Below the pieces are notes generated by a model. The model searched no databases, was not told the origin of the DNA, and worked only from the letters and a program-made list of their open reading frames with translations. Below are positions 1 to 13,000 of a stretch of DNA of 64,000 nt, piece after piece (within the stretch, counting starts at the first letter, position 1; every line of letters starts with the position of its first letter). Source of the DNA: Chaunax sp. Z400. Its lineage: Eukaryota; Chordata; Actinopteri; Lophiiformes; Chaunacidae. Position numbers and translations under genes: made by a program. The stretch lies in NCBI GenBank assembly GCA_037577475.1, contig CM075201.1, positions 8,909,501 to 8,973,500 of the forward strand, read 5' to 3'.

Positions 1-599
1 TAGGAAACAAACAAGGCCTTTTGTTTTGCAAGGATTTAGTGTGATGTGGCATTCGTCATATGCTGCTGTCTCTCCTTGAGAGGCCACGTTGAAGGCATTA
101 ATGCTGCCTTTGTGTACATACACACACGGACCAACTAGAAAAATGTATTTGTGCACATACTATAAGTATTTATGGAAAGACGTTAGCTAAAAAAAAGCTT
201 CAGGATCATTCTAAGCAGGCTATTTATGTTTATGAACCATAAGTCAGTCAATGGATCTACATGCACATACGTGTTAATTACTATATTTAAAAGAATATCA
301 TTATCATGCGCACACCGTTACCACGCAGAGGTCGCAGTGTGAATATGTAAAAGCCCTTTTAATGAAAAACGTCTTTAGATTCAGCATGGACAAATTGGTG
401 TGAATCCTGTCTTTTGATGTTTACCATATGCTGCACAGACAGGGAGGTTTTTGAATTATGGGAGCTTGAAATTTTCACCAACACTGCCAATGGAGCTCGC
501 AAATTAATTTAAGTGCAATGATGAAATGTTCTTACATTTTTTGTAATCATTGTTGAGCAATAGAGATGAGGAAAAAAAGTGGAAACAAGTTCAGTTTAC
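1..599. other. nufip2 intron or beyond; no coding exon recognised
   Basis: AT-rich sequence. I looked on the minus strand for the expected NUFIP2 tail (DPKRI-like) and did not find it. Confidence 0.5.
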
Positions 600-632
600 C
601 TTGTTTTTGCAAGTTGAAAATGAACTCCATTT
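600..632 (-). CDS. nufip2: nufip2 coding exon 3 (33-bp microexon)
   Basis: Acceptor CCTCAACAG precedes 632 and donor G|GTAAAC follows 600. Its 33 bp in phase 1-1 encode EMEFIFNLQKQ, almost identical to human EMESIWNLQKQ. It is too short for ORF scans, but both splice sites and both phases fit. Confidence 0.88.
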
Positions 633-3600
633 CTGTTGAGGGAAAAATGCATATTATTTCAGCATCCACATTAAATGCTCAAAAATATTTTCAGAGATGC
701 AATATTAATATCTACAAAAAAAAAATGATACACTACTTAATACATTGTAATCCTTAAGACTGCTTTTGATACCATTGCATCTTTTTCTGCAATACCCATT
801 AAAAGCATTTATATCCTGTAATTACCTCTCAATATTAGTTTCCATTGTTAATGGCCGAGTGCCATTCCCCGCACTGGATTCAAATTGCTTTCCCATGCAT
901 GAGATTCACAGGAAATGATGCAGCGTGCTATCCAGCATTAGGGTTTGTAATCTTATCTCAACATAATCAGTCTGACTGTTCACTTGTTAGTCTCAGTCAA
1001 ACCAGAGCTCTATCAAAGAGAAAACTTGCCACGTTTTATGTGGCTATCCAATCAGTTTTGATGGTACTTGTAGTCAATTGAAGAAATTAATTCCTTTGGG
1101 CATGCTATATTAACCAAGATAGATGAGTTTTCATGCTGCAGAAGTTTTTTTTTTCTGACAACAGGACCATCATTTAATACATACTGTGACAAAGTTTGGC
1201 ATCCAAAATATGAGTGCAGAGGAAACGGCGCATGGCTGGCCCTGATATTCAGTGGTATTTATAAGAGCCAGAGTATATAGCAGACATGCTGAGAGACCTA
1301 GCCTGTGGCTGCATAACGCCTGGAGCATCCAAGTAAATATGGCCAGCGGGGACTAAGCAGGCCATTTGATCCGTTTCTGCAAGAACGTCTTCATCTATTT
1401 CTGCCATCTGAGGATGTCAAGGATCAGTGGATAAGCAATTTTTGATTTTTTTTCTTTCTTTTTATATAATGAACATGTCACCACGACTGAAAAAAAATTG
1501 GAATCTCTGAGCATTTTACTACCAACTACTTTGTCAGTAACAGTATAAGGATGGTTGAACAGACAGTCTGTGAACTGACTTTAAACTCAGAAAATCATTT
1601 TTGGCATTTTTTATGTTGTTAAACTATCATTTTGTATGTTTGTCATTTGAACTTGGTGTTAGGATGTTGTGCAGCTAACATGGCTAATTCCTGTTCTCCC
1701 ACAAACTGGGCGGATGTTGGGACTAATGTTGCATTTTTAAGGGGCAGTCAGAGAAACTGAACATTAAGCCTCATTTGAAGGCACTGTTTATGAATGTTGC
1801 GTGATGTACTCCATGCTGCAGTGCTAGCCCAGCTAGCATTTGATTTGTCGGTGAAATGAAGCCCATTCTGCTCACTGCTAGTTATGTGCAAGTTCCTTCT
1901 TTAGTTAAACTTAAATAGACATGCTCGGAAGGAAATTGTCAAACTGTTCATATATTAAAGGGCAACTTTAATTACAGCCCGGCATCTACTTTTGTCAGTG
2001 GGTGTGGGCGTCAGAAGCTCATGTGCAATGTATCCTGGTATATGTAGGCACTGCTAACACTGTTCCGCGAGCAGAAAATCTCATCTTTCTCTGCAAATGT
2101 AACACAAAGAAATGCATTGCTTCAATTGACTTACTTACCATCAACGATAATCGGAGATCACATAAAATGTGTGCAAGTTGATTCTTTCCTAATGCTTCAC
2201 AATAAAAGCATGCCACTGCCAAAGCAAAATGTGGCTTTTACTGTGAAGTAGAAAAGATGAAATGCATTTGCATTTGTTTGGAGGCACTGTAAACAAACCC
2301 TTTTCTCTTCTGTTGTATGTCTAACAAAGTAAATGTTGATGGAAGTATTTCCTGTAGTATAATTTAGTTACCATCAATAAACTGGGTGTTGCCAAAGCAA
2401 CCATGAATTAAATCTTAAGGATTACAACCAAATCTAATAAACAACAGATATATTTTGTTAATAAATAGTCAAAGTTACCTTTAGTGTGATAAGTGACAGC
2501 AGCTTTAATGTCAAAGGACCCCCAGCTACACCTTCTGCCAATGTCTTTAGAGTGGGCCTGTTCTTTAGATGAGCCAAACAACAAAGTGGTTAGCTGGCCC
2601 TGTGCAGGTTTAACACCATTGTCTTTACTGGGGGCCAACAGAGCAGAACCTGCATTCTTGCATTCCGCTTTTGTCTTTTCCTGACCACATGGCTGCAGTT
2701 TGTTCTCCTCCTCGCTCATCACACAAGCAGGAGAACAAGCGTTAGACACACTGCAAGGGACACAAGTCCTTTTCTCAGTGTCCTGCGCCAAAGTACCAGG
2801 CTCTAAGAATGATGGGCTAATATCAAAGCAGGGTTGGGCAGCCTTGGCTGCAGCAGCCTGACACTCGCTTTGCGACATGACCACAGCAGTCTTGTCCTCT
2901 GCAGGCATCTGGCCACCTCCTCCTTCTTGCCCTAAGTTGGGCTCATTGATGAACGAAAGTCCCCACTGATTCTGGAAGATATCTCCCAAGTTTTTCTGAT
3001 TTGTCTGAGCAGCCGGTGGGTCAAGGTGGCGAGCACTAGGGAGCACAGGTTGCATATTTAAAGGGTAAATTAAAAGAGTACACTTTCTAAGCTCATATGC
3101 CTCTACATCTACAGGACTAGCTGTAGAGCTACAGTTACTTTCCAAAGGAGATGCTACATTCTCGCCACTTGGGATAGATGGGGCTGGTGGAATACTACTA
3201 GCAGCAGGAGCAAAGAAGGTACCCACTGGGCAGCCGTTTCCATTTCCAGAAACAGGACCGTTAGTAAAGCTAGCTGAGGTGATGGTTTTCATAGCAGACA
3301 TAGGGACCTGTGACAGTCGAACAGGAGGAGGCAGTGCCTCTCCTCCACCTTGAGCTACTTTGTTGAGGTTTTCTTTTACTTTACTTGCATAACTTATCTT
3401 GGGAACAATTTTAGCACTGCTATTGTCCACAGGAAATACTGGAGGGGGCTTGAACAAAGTCCATGAGTCCTCTTTTGAAGGTGAGGAAAGCTTGGCTTTG
3501 TGCCTTTCCTCAGTCTTTTTACCAGAGGTGCCAACTGTTTTGCCATCAGAGTTTTTCCTCTGAGATTCCCCCATTGAAGCATCTGACACAACCACCCTTC

Positions 3601-6177
3601 TGCCTGTTGACTGAGCTTCTACTTTATGGGCGGCTCTAAAGCCATCAAGTTTAGAAGTCACTCCCTTCTCAGCCGTCTCAAGATTAAAAGCCCCGTGCTC
3701 CTGTGTAGAGTTGCCCTGCTGCATGTCTTTCTCCTTGTCTTTAATCACATAATCATTGTTCTTGGCGATGTTACATCTGGCCTTGCGTTTCTTCGGAGTA
3801 GTATATCCACCTTCGGAGCCACTGCCATCATTGTCCTTGCTGGAATAGCCATTTGTAATTAAGCCACAGTTTACAATGCCATTTTGAAGGAATACAGAGT
3901 CTTTCTTATCCAAAGGGTGACCCTCATGATGATTCAAATCCAGGGCCTTGTCACTTTTAAGATCAATATTCTTCTTATGGTCCAATCCTTTGCTGCTCAG
4001 TTTTGGAACAGTTGTGTACAGCTTTTGTGTTGACTTCTGCTTCACATTTGCATTACTTGTGTGTCTGTTACCATTGTTGTTGGGGGGATGCGACATACCA
4101 ACAGTATCAGACAGATGTGGATTCTTCTCCCCCTCCTCCTCACCGATATTTACTTTTTTATTGCCTGAAAGGGGAAACACAATCAGTAAAATATAAATGT
4201 TTAAATGACAAAACACCTCACCCTTTTGTTCTACTACTTTGCAGAAACCTGCCACAACCGCATTAAGGTTTACAAAAAAAAATGTATTATTGCCATAATT
4301 TGATTTTTCCCCACTTAAAGGATTTTTTTTTTCTTTTTGAGAGGGGGGAAATTCTTTCTCTGCATTTGACCCATCCCTGAGGAGCAGTGGGCTGCCACGA
4401 CAGTGCGGCGCCCGGGCAGCAAATTGGGGTTCAGTATCTTGCTCAAGGATACTTCAACTTGCAGGTGCTGGGGAATCGATCCACCGACCTTTTGTTCCAT
4501 GAACGACCGCTCTACCTCCTGAGTCACAGCCACCCCCCTAATAATAAATAAAATAAAATCTATCCAACGATTGACATAAACCATGCAGAGATATTGTACC
4601 ATATATGTTGTCGTGTATTTCTTACGCAATGAGAAAAATTGGACCGTGAGGTCAAACATCCTGAAAAATGTATGCATCTTTACTGACAAATTATCAGAAC
4701 ATCTATGAAAGGAAAATATTACTGTCCAGCATTTGATCTTATAAGAGAAGAAACATTCATGCCATGGCTAATTTAAGTTTATACTGTTGCCTGAAAATGT
4801 ATTCCCCAGCACGAGCTTGGTGCTCACTGTACAAGTTATTAACTTACTTCACAACTATCAACTTCTACTGGACTGTCAGCGGATTGAGAATACCTTGACT
4901 GACATCAAATACTAGCTGCTGAAACTTGTAAAACCAGGGCTCATAGCAGCATTTATGAAATACATTTATACTAGTAGTGAACCGCTTGCTATGCATTTCA
5001 CTGAGGCATGGGAGCTGCCGTGTCAACGTGGGGCTTCCCACTAAATGGTGCTGTGGCTCATGTATGTGTGGCACCTGCATACAGCCTCGCTTCTGGTCTT
5101 GCACGGAGGCGAACGTGTTCACCTTACTGCCGGCAATCGTGAGGTTTATGCTTACAGTGTCTATTCGGCTGAATACCATGTATTTTTCGAGTGGTTATCA
5201 TAGTTTCTGTGTGATTTCACGTTGACTGGACAACATGCAACAGGCCTGTCAGGGATGGCTAGCGTTAGCTAATGTCATCTAGCCAACGATTACTTTTGCA
5301 TCAACATGCTGTCACACCAATACATGGCTGCGCTGTAATAAAAACACTTTAAACCAGCGACATAAGTACGCAAAAGAAGATAACGACATGCCAACACAGC
5401 AGAGTGTCATGGTTGTTCAACAATTCTTAACTAGCCAGGTAGCTATAAATGCACTAGCTCGCAGAGATACTCTAACATGGCCGACAGGAAATGGCAGCTC
5501 AGAACATTCCAGTGGAGCCGGCTCGTTTTCCTAAACTGGACACAAGCATGCTGAAATGAATAAGATAAAGCTTTGACTGCTGTTGAAGGCGACGTCCCAC
5601 CATGCACATTTATCATTTGGTGTGTTTAAAACACATACAAATCCAGCGGTATTTTCAGACATGGTTTAGTTGAATTTGTAAAAGAAAATTGACAGAGAAG
5701 CCGGCGTACAAGGTCAATCCCCGATATGTCAAACCACCACCAGCGACAACTGTCACGCAACGTCAGCTACACATTTAGCTAGCTCACTTAATAGCTGGTT
5801 CCTTATCCGACAGTGGTCAACTATCCGTCAGAATAGCTGGCTATTCAAAAGCTGCAACGTTCTTAAATTGTTCGGGGCAATAGCATGGAGTTTGGGGAGA
5901 TAGCCAGCTACCAGGCTAAGCTTCCAATCACGATTAAGTTCACATTTTGGTTAGCAAAGGCTAGTCGGCTCGCTGACATTAGCTGAGTAAGGCTAGCAAG
6001 CGTTAGCTCACTTTTCCGGATGGCCCAACCTGTTTTCTTCGTCTGCGTTTCCTGATGCTGGCGCTGGATGTGGCTCTGATCATTTTTTAGACAAGATGTA
6101 TGTTGAATAGAGTGTCTGTCCTCTCCGTGGTGATGATATTGCCTGTCTTGTGCCCGATCTTTGGGCTGTTCCTCCAT
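600..6177 (-). CDS. nufip2: nufip2, nuclear FMR1-interacting protein 2 (3' end outside window)
   Basis: NUFIP2 is an RNA-associated protein that binds FMRP and is found with ribosomes and stress granules (family knowledge). Three coding exons are visible on the minus strand, in agreeing phases: 6177-6030, 4164-2479 and 632-600. The first begins MEEQPKD and contains a His-rich stretch and HQETQTKKTG, close to the start of the human protein. The second carries family-specific strings such as GSEGGYTTPKKRKAR, KEDSWTLFKPPPVFPVDNSS, KIVPKISYASKVKENLNK and LGDIFQNQWGLSFINEP. The third encodes EMEFIFNLQKQ, matching the human C-terminal tail. By comparison with human, about 16 residues of the tail (after the Gln-Lys-Gln, starting with Asp) should lie in one more exon; I could not find it in bases 1-599, so it is probably beyond the left edge. 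The protein is mostly disordered, as in other vertebrates. An inverted CCAAT box lies at 6242-6246, upstream of the ATG. Confidence 0.95.
633..2478 (-). other. nufip2: nufip2 intron 2
   Basis: Non-coding AT-rich sequence between exons 2 and 3. One short minus-strand reading frame (about 1248-1409) is open for 53 codons but does not fit the NUFIP2 phase or family. Confidence 0.7.
2479..4164 (-). CDS. nufip2: nufip2 coding exon 2 (main body)
   Basis: Acceptor CCTTTCAG is at 4172-4165, and donor G|GTAACT is at 2478-2477. The 1686 bp are open throughout and hold nearly all conserved NUFIP2 blocks, ending in ITAAVTYHTK-like sequence (here SFDIKAAVTYHTK). Confidence 0.95.
4165..6029 (-). other. 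nufip2: nufip2 intron 1
   Basis: It holds a tRNA-derived SINE (4322-4538). Its promoter-proximal half carries several GCTAGC/GTTAGC words, for example 5257-5272 and 5964-6010. No coding sequence is supported. Confidence 0.75.
4322..4538 (-). mobile_element. tRNA-derived SINE in nufip2 intron 1
   Basis: Read on the minus strand, the 5' end has an RNA polymerase III A-box-like GTGACTCAGGAGGTAGAGCG (about 4511-4530) and a B-box-like GGATCGATTCCC (4471-4482). A body of the common teleost tRNA-SINE type follows (TTGAGCAAGATACTGAACCC, then GCAGAGAAAGAATTTCCC) and an A-rich tail. The overlapping 124-codon frame is only this repeat read through. Confidence 0.8.
6030..6177 (-). CDS. nufip2: nufip2 coding exon 1
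   Basis: The ATG is at 6177-6175. The exon ends in ACAG followed by GTTGGG (phase 1). Joining it to the next exon gives KKTGN, matching the family. It encodes the Gln/His-rich N-terminus. Confidence 0.88.
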
Positions 6178-9100
6178 TGAGGTGCAGAATGTCGGACTTG
6201 TGCAGCCACTACGCTAGCTCACTGGGTAAGTAGAGAACAGTCCAATCACTACCAGTGTAAAACGGAAGCTATTTGAAGCCACTGTAAACGTCAGCAGCAA
6301 ACGTCTAAAAATGGCCCTGTTTTGGATGGTCAACGCCACTAAATTCCAGAATTAATATTTGGGTTTAATTGTGCAGCGACTACCGTGCTGGACTTTTCAG
6401 ATTTTGGAGGATGTTTGCAATGTCACTTCGTCAAAAATAACGGACAGGTGTTTAGTAAATCTTTTCTTGGAAAGTAATGACGGGGTGGGGTTTGTGCATG
6501 AACTAAAATCATATGACCGGAGGCGCTGCCACGTCTCCAGCCAGTAGACACTTTGATGAAGGGTCCTGGGGAGGCCAACCCACTCCCAAAAAGAAAAAGA
6601 AAAAGAAAAAAAGTTATTGAAAATTCAAGACCTCTGTCCTCAAACACTGATTTATTTGCAAGAGTTTCACCACATGTCGAATGACACAATTTACAGTGTT
6701 CCTCTTATTTTCTGCATTTTTGCCAAAATGAGTTAAAAAAAATACTATAATTAGAATGTATGTGCACAAATGAGTAATGTGCAGCATGCATCTTCCACCA
6801 GGAATAACACTTTTTTTCCTACTTGAACTTTGCATATTGTCTAGTGAGATATACTTCATATGCTGTGTATCTTACTTGCTCAGTTTTACATCCCAACACA
6901 AATTCTACCTCACATATATTAGCCAGCCAACTAATCCCACTATCTCCCTCCATATAAAAAAGAAAAAAAACATGGACACATGGAGTATGGATTTATCTTG
7001 TATGCACTGAAGTGTTTTAAAATATCTTGTGTGGATTAGTTATACGGATTGTTTTTCCTCTGTGGCTGCCGTCCTTCCATCTTTTCATCATCATTTAAAC
7101 AAAATGTTAGTCCATAAACTGCCCCACAATTAAGATGCCTATCAGGACAAGGCTACCATTACGTTTTTATCCTCTGACACTAAGTGAGTGAAGTCACTCT
7201 CTGATTTAATGTGTAATTGCTCATCTGTGGCGAGTCAAATAATGAGTAAATGCATACTGAAAGGTATTTGATGGATTACAAGCACTAACTCACAAAATGA
7301 TGACCATAGTTTAGGCTGACATTTAGCAGAGGCAAATGCATGTAGCAACTAAAACCTTACTCAAAAAACAGAATTATAAGAGCAATTATTATATATAGAT
7401 ATTTCACATTTAAATCTTGTGCAACTAACTAATGATTTATAGAAATGGGTAGTTTGTTTGCCAGTTGATACTACAAACCATACATTTAAATACCAAATTA
7501 AATTTTAACCTGGTAGACCCTGATCTCACAATCAGTACAAAGGAAAGTCTTAATAATCTGGCATATGTGGGCAAGTGTGGGATAGTGCAACCTCCTCTGA
7601 CGGTGCAACATAGAGTGAACATCACCCTCTTGTGGCAAGCAATACAGCGTCTCAGATTTTGAATATACAATCATATACAGTACATGAGATGCAGTGAATG
7701 TTGAGGAATACATTTTGCTGTCAAAACAAAGGTCTTGTTTGAATATAACAAACTTTCTTGAGTTATTGAATTTCTGTCCCTGTCTCTGGTTGGATACGTT
7801 CTGGTTAGCCCATACTAGATTCATGGATTCATAGTTGTTTGACTGATGAAAACAAGCCTAATGTCACGAAACAAATGATTATGATAAAGATGCATTTTCT
7901 ATTTATTAAGATAGAATGTGACTTTCCTCTGTAATGATACACATTTTCCCCTCAGCAACAATAAAAACCTCTCTGTCCTTTTTGAAAGCAGGCGTCTTTT
8001 ATTATTTTTTATGTCTTGATGTCCAGAACTGTTCAATATAAAGGATGCTCTCATCATTCTTTTACTGCTATTTGGAGAAAGAGCCCATGTGTTTTACACC
8101 GACTCATAGTGCTGATGTATGCAGCCTTGCTCGTCCTACTTTAGGTGCATGTGACATGTACATTTTTAAATGAAATATTAATATTGCAGCTTCACTTATG
8201 ACAAGTTTTATTTTTAAAATGACACAAGGTTTGTAGAGATGGACATAGTCTCCAGGCATGTGCTCACAGAAATGCTTATCCAACTGTACTCTGTGTTAGA
8301 CACCCATACTGTATGTGAGGAACTGCACAAGCCATGGGGTAAATTCAAGAGCCAGTAATTGTAATTTTGTCATGTTGCACTTTTACCACTAAAAAGTAGA
8401 GCGAGGAGAATTATCTTGACTACACAAAGTACTGGAGGAAGACAAATCTGATGAAACATAATTCATTGCTGGTTAGATGCTTCTGACCTTAGAGAAAGTA
8501 GCCATAGTTTGTTTATTTAAATATCATTGCTAAAAGGTAAGTGTGCACATTAATTGCATGCTTTTGGTTTAAATCCTGGTATGCTGCAAAAAAACTATCA
8601 TCAAATTACACACTTTTTATAATAATGATTTAAACTATGATTCAGTAGTTCAAATCAAAGCATTTATTTATTTTATTTTCGATTATTGACCAACAAAGAG
8701 TTTCAGGGATATATTAATTTCTTAAGGGAAAATAGACAACATATTATAAGTGGGTAACTTAGTTCGACCAATACATCAGCCATTGTGCAGGCCTCAGGGG
8801 AACTTGGTAGAAGCTGAGCAATATGTTCTGATAACCGCTCCATGGCCAAATAAGTCAAGTTTAATTAAACTTCTTTATTGAAATTATATATTTAATAGGA
8901 GCATTTCTATCCATTTTAAAGTGAATGGAAACTAATTGGTATAATATACCACTCTCCAGAGCTTGTTACTATCTTATAATGATGTGTTCCTCCTTTTAAT
9001 TTCCTCTTGTCGAAGGGCTGAATATTTATAATGTAAATCTCCTGCCATTATGCAGGTTTGAATCTTGAATTTTGAACTTATGAGTGTGATCGTTCAGGCA

Positions 9101-9796
9101 TTAAATACCTTATTTTAAAGTTGAAACCTGTTTGGAAAACAGATTAATTCCATCTGTATTACAGATAGGTTTCTTATTGTGGGTTTCAAAATATACTTAA
9201 ACTGATATCATCTAATAAAGAAAACATTAAACCCTAGATTTCTTAAGAAAAGACATTGATTATTGTACTTGCCAGCTCTGTAAAGCTGTAGCCACGGTGA
9301 GAATCACAGTAGAGCTGCAACTGTTTCAAAGTTTCTGCTTGTTATGATACACTGCATCCTTTGTCTATGATATGAAACCTTTAGTTCTGGATCATGTTGA
9401 CCACGGCACCTGTGAAATTAGTGTAAAATAAAAAAAATGCAGGCCTGATAAGGATGTGCTGCAGTACAACACAGGTGAAGCTACACATAGAGAACACACA
9501 GGAATATGTCCAAAGACGTGTGAATTGCTACTCTTTGGATGTTAACAGTACACACACACTGCACACTGACATGTAACGCATAAAACATCCGTGCCGATAA
9601 AAAGTGGATTTCTTTGGAAGTATTAAAAATTTAAAGTAACCAATGGAGTCCTTGTCATTGAGTTTCCCAATTGCACTGGACATGCAGTCAGAATGCATCT
9701 TGCATGCCTCGGCTGAGGACTCTCAGCCTGTAAATGTTTCAGTGAAGAGAGCAGAATTAAAGGTATCTGTCCTTTCAGTCCTCAGTCGTTGTGTTG
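6178..9796. other. intergenic: nufip2 promoter side and glra4 3' flank
   Basis: Between the nufip2 start codon and the glra4 stop codon. Bases 6178-6330 are moderately GC-rich and are the likely nufip2 promoter/5' UTR. The side near 9796 should hold the glra4 3' UTR; several candidate minus-strand poly(A) signals exist (TTTATT on the plus strand near 8874), but I cannot choose one. No other gene was recognised. Confidence 0.6.
7623..7635 (-). promoter_or_regulatory. weak CTCF-like motif
   Basis: The minus strand reads CCACAAGAGGGTG, resembling the CTCF core CCAC(C/T)AGGGGGC with two or three departures. This is motif similarity only. Confidence 0.25.
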
Positions 9797-10069
9797 TCAC
9801 AGTGCAGCTAGAAGGTCTTCATGTCGTAGGACTTTGTAGGTAAGCCAGTAGAGGACATTGAACATGAGGAAGCTCATGGGGAAAACAGCTCGGGAGATGG
9901 TGTCGATCCTTTTTGCCCGATCCACAAAGCGCCGGCGTATGTCATAGAAACCTAAACCAGGAGGTAAATCTGCAAAGACTGGTGTTGCATCCATTTCCAT
10001 TGCACTTCCTCTTGACAGTGCGAGTCCAAAACTTTGGAAGAGTAAATCCTGCTGCGCCAGCTCCTCCTC
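9797..10069 (-). CDS. glra4: glra4 exon 10 (TM4 and C-terminus)
   Basis: Acceptor CCTTCCAG. It encodes the loop end FVDRAKRIDTISRAVFP, TM4 SFLMFNVLYWLTYKVL and C-terminus RHEDLLAAL, then a stop. Confidence 0.93.
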   Translation of the reverse strand, partial: EEELAQQDLLFQSFGLALSRGSAMEMDATPVFADLPPGLGFYDIRRRFVDRAKRIDTISRAVFPMSFLMFNVLYWLTYKVLRHEDLLAAL

Positions 10070-13000
10070 CTGGAAGGAAAAGACACGGCGCAGAATAATC
10101 ATCTGTGAATCTCAGAGCTTAACCAATATCTGTTTCCTTCTTGAGCCACTGATTGGCTAGATTTAACTGAGCGAGGTGACAGTATATATACATACCCTGG
10201 CACAGACACTGCACTGCTGGGGTACATTCCCATGAGGAGCATTGTTGCCTGACATGTTGCTTCCTTTCACCTTACCGTCACCACTTGCGTGCTGATGAGA
10301 AAATAAAAAACATCTATTTGAATAGAATCAGAATGCACTGATAGGACAGTTTGCAGCCAAAACACAACTTGGCTATCTTGCATTCATGTTTCAAATCTTG
10401 TACTTTAACAGCCTATTTTGTCTCCCCTATTTTTCTTCTTCTCATTTAGAGCCTAAGTGAGGCAGCAATATGTTGGGAACATTCAGTCAGCAGTGGGGTA
10501 AGGTGATGGCTTGAATTAATTACAGGTCAATGCCATCAGCATTTCCTAGCTGGAGTGCAACATGCAGCGGAGTTGTGTAGCCCATGCATAACCGGACACT
10601 GTGAATAGCAGGTGACAGCTGCCCCGGGGCCTCAGTGTGTGGGATGCACTCACAGCTCTCTGCCGCTGTTGCTCCCTGAGCTTCTTCCTCATTCTGAAGA
10701 ACTCTTTGTGCTGGCGTGAAACAAAATTAACAGCCGCATACTCCAGCAGTGCCGCAAACACAAAAAGAAGACATACGGCCATCCAGATGTCGATGGCTTT
10801 CACGTAGGACACCTGTGAAACCATAAAAAACTAAAGTAAAATACTCATATTGAAGCATTTACTTGTAAACAGTACAAGTTTTGTATGTAAAACCTTAATC
10901 TGAAAAGTAACCAGTAGCTATAGATGTTAAATAATTGGAGGAGTAAAAAGTACAATATTTGCCTCTGAAATGTAGAGGAAGTGAAGCATAAAGTAGCATA
11001 AAATAAAAATACTCAAAATAGAAGTACCTTGAAAATATAGTGCAGTACTCAAGTTTTCAGTTATTTTCCACCACTAATATAAATATAAAGCATAGCAAAT
11101 TATTGGCTATTAAACCTTAATGACTTCTGTTTCTTTTCTGTGTTGTTGTTTTTCAGCAGTGAAAATTTACTTTTAATTTACATTTACTGAATTCTGCACT
11201 TGTTTACATTTTTTACATTTAAAGCCACTTCATACATTTAAAAAGTTTACAGACAAAATATATGATAAACTGATAAAAATAAAATGCAGTGTTGTATTTT
11301 ATTAATATTAGTTAATATATTACTACATACAATAGTTCAACTCACACATTAGTTCAAGACCATATCTGCTAAATCTCTACTTTTATACTTGATTATATTT
11401 CTGAGAATACATGCTTTTACTTGCAGTGGAGCATTTTTAAATAGTGCTGTTACTACTTGTATTTGGTTAAAGGATCTTCCACTACTGCATTTTTCTGCTA
11501 TTCCTGCACAGTCATGTCAACTTCAATGTCTAGTGCATTAAAAGACCTACAGTTTAAGAGCTCAATGCATCATCAATTAAATTTTAATATTAATTTAATT
11601 TATGATAAATAGTTTATTTTCCAATTGAAAGTGCAACAGATCAAACTGTCTGACCTTTGGCAGGGAGGCCCTGGAGCCAGAGCTTTGTGTCGTCATGGTG
11701 AGGACTGTAGTGATTCCCAATCCCACTCTAGCCGGAGCCGCATCCATGTTGATCCAGAACGACACCCAGGACAGGATGACAGTGAGCAGACTCGGGATGT
11801 ACATCTGGATCAGGTAATAGCCCATTTGTCGCTCCAGGTAGAATTTGACCTCGATGCAGGTGAATTTACCTAACCACAGGAGCAGATACAGGTACAAACT
11901 GACAGTCTTATTAGAAGTTGATTGGCAGTATGTATCGAGGATGTTGGTTGCCAGGTCATCAGGTGTCATGTACCTGTGTTGTAGTGCTTGGTGCAGTAGC
12001 CGAGGCCTTTCTCCTCGTTCAGCACAAACTGCGGAAGCGTCAGATCATCAGCCACCTGCACCGCTCCAACATCCAGCCATTCAAATATAAGATCATTCAT
12101 AGTGTAGCCGACTGGAGGAGAGACAAAGAGAAGGTGTATAGGCTATAAGTTCATGACACAATCAATACATAATGTCCTCAAGCCTGCGTTGAAAGATTAA
12201 CTCACAACTCTCGAGCTGCATGGTACACGTCTGGCTGTCCATGGGGAAGTTTTTCAGATCCATGGGACAGGAAAGTGTAAGTGTCAGCCTGAAAACCAGA
12301 GACAGCAACACCGTAATGGTACTGGAATGGTGTGTAAAATAAAAAGAGGGTACCTTCAAATTCCATCCTAACAGGATACCCAGGTAGCCCCACAGCCCAG
12401 CCCTAACCTCTATGCACAAAGCACACAGAGGACAGACAGGTGGCGACAGACAACATGTCAGCCTTTATGGAAGTGTTGATGTAAAATGAGCTGAGAACAC
12501 AAATCAGTAAAAACAAAAACAACAACTGACAATTTAGTTCATGTTTAACAGAATTACTAGTAGAACTTTATTTCTTCCTCTTGTGTTCGAATGAAAATTC
12601 TTACCATTATGGTACAATTCACCACTGCTTTAGTGCCACATTACTGAGCTGATTCTGTTTTAGCCTGCAGTTATTGTTTAACATGAACTTGCTCTCAGTG
12701 GGTGCTGGACAATACAATGACAACTCAACTGAACTGGAGTGAAACAAACATGCTGTTGGAGCCTGGAGGCCCTATATTTAGAGGCTTAGAAGACAACACA
12801 GTAAGGTGGAAGTTATTATTCAGTTGGCAAGCGATGGAAACAGATTTGTAATGTCTAATAGATGTATGTTATTCAGCCACATTCACAATAAGAAATTAAA
12901 AAAACAGGTCACCTGATGCTGTACAGGACATTTCCATTCTGGAATATCCTCAGCAGTTTGTTGTCTGTTGTAACCTCATGAAAGTTCGCTCCCTTTTCAT

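Noticed and set aside
1248..1409. Minus-strand frame of 53 codons beginning MAEIDEDVLAET, preceded by CCTCAG
   Set aside because: Its phase does not fit nufip2 exon 2 (the joined frame stops at once), the peptide is unlike any NUFIP2 tail, and the real exon 3 was found at 600-632.
4315..4689. 124-codon minus-strand frame
   Set aside because: It is read-through of the tRNA-derived SINE at 4322-4538 and has no protein-like character.
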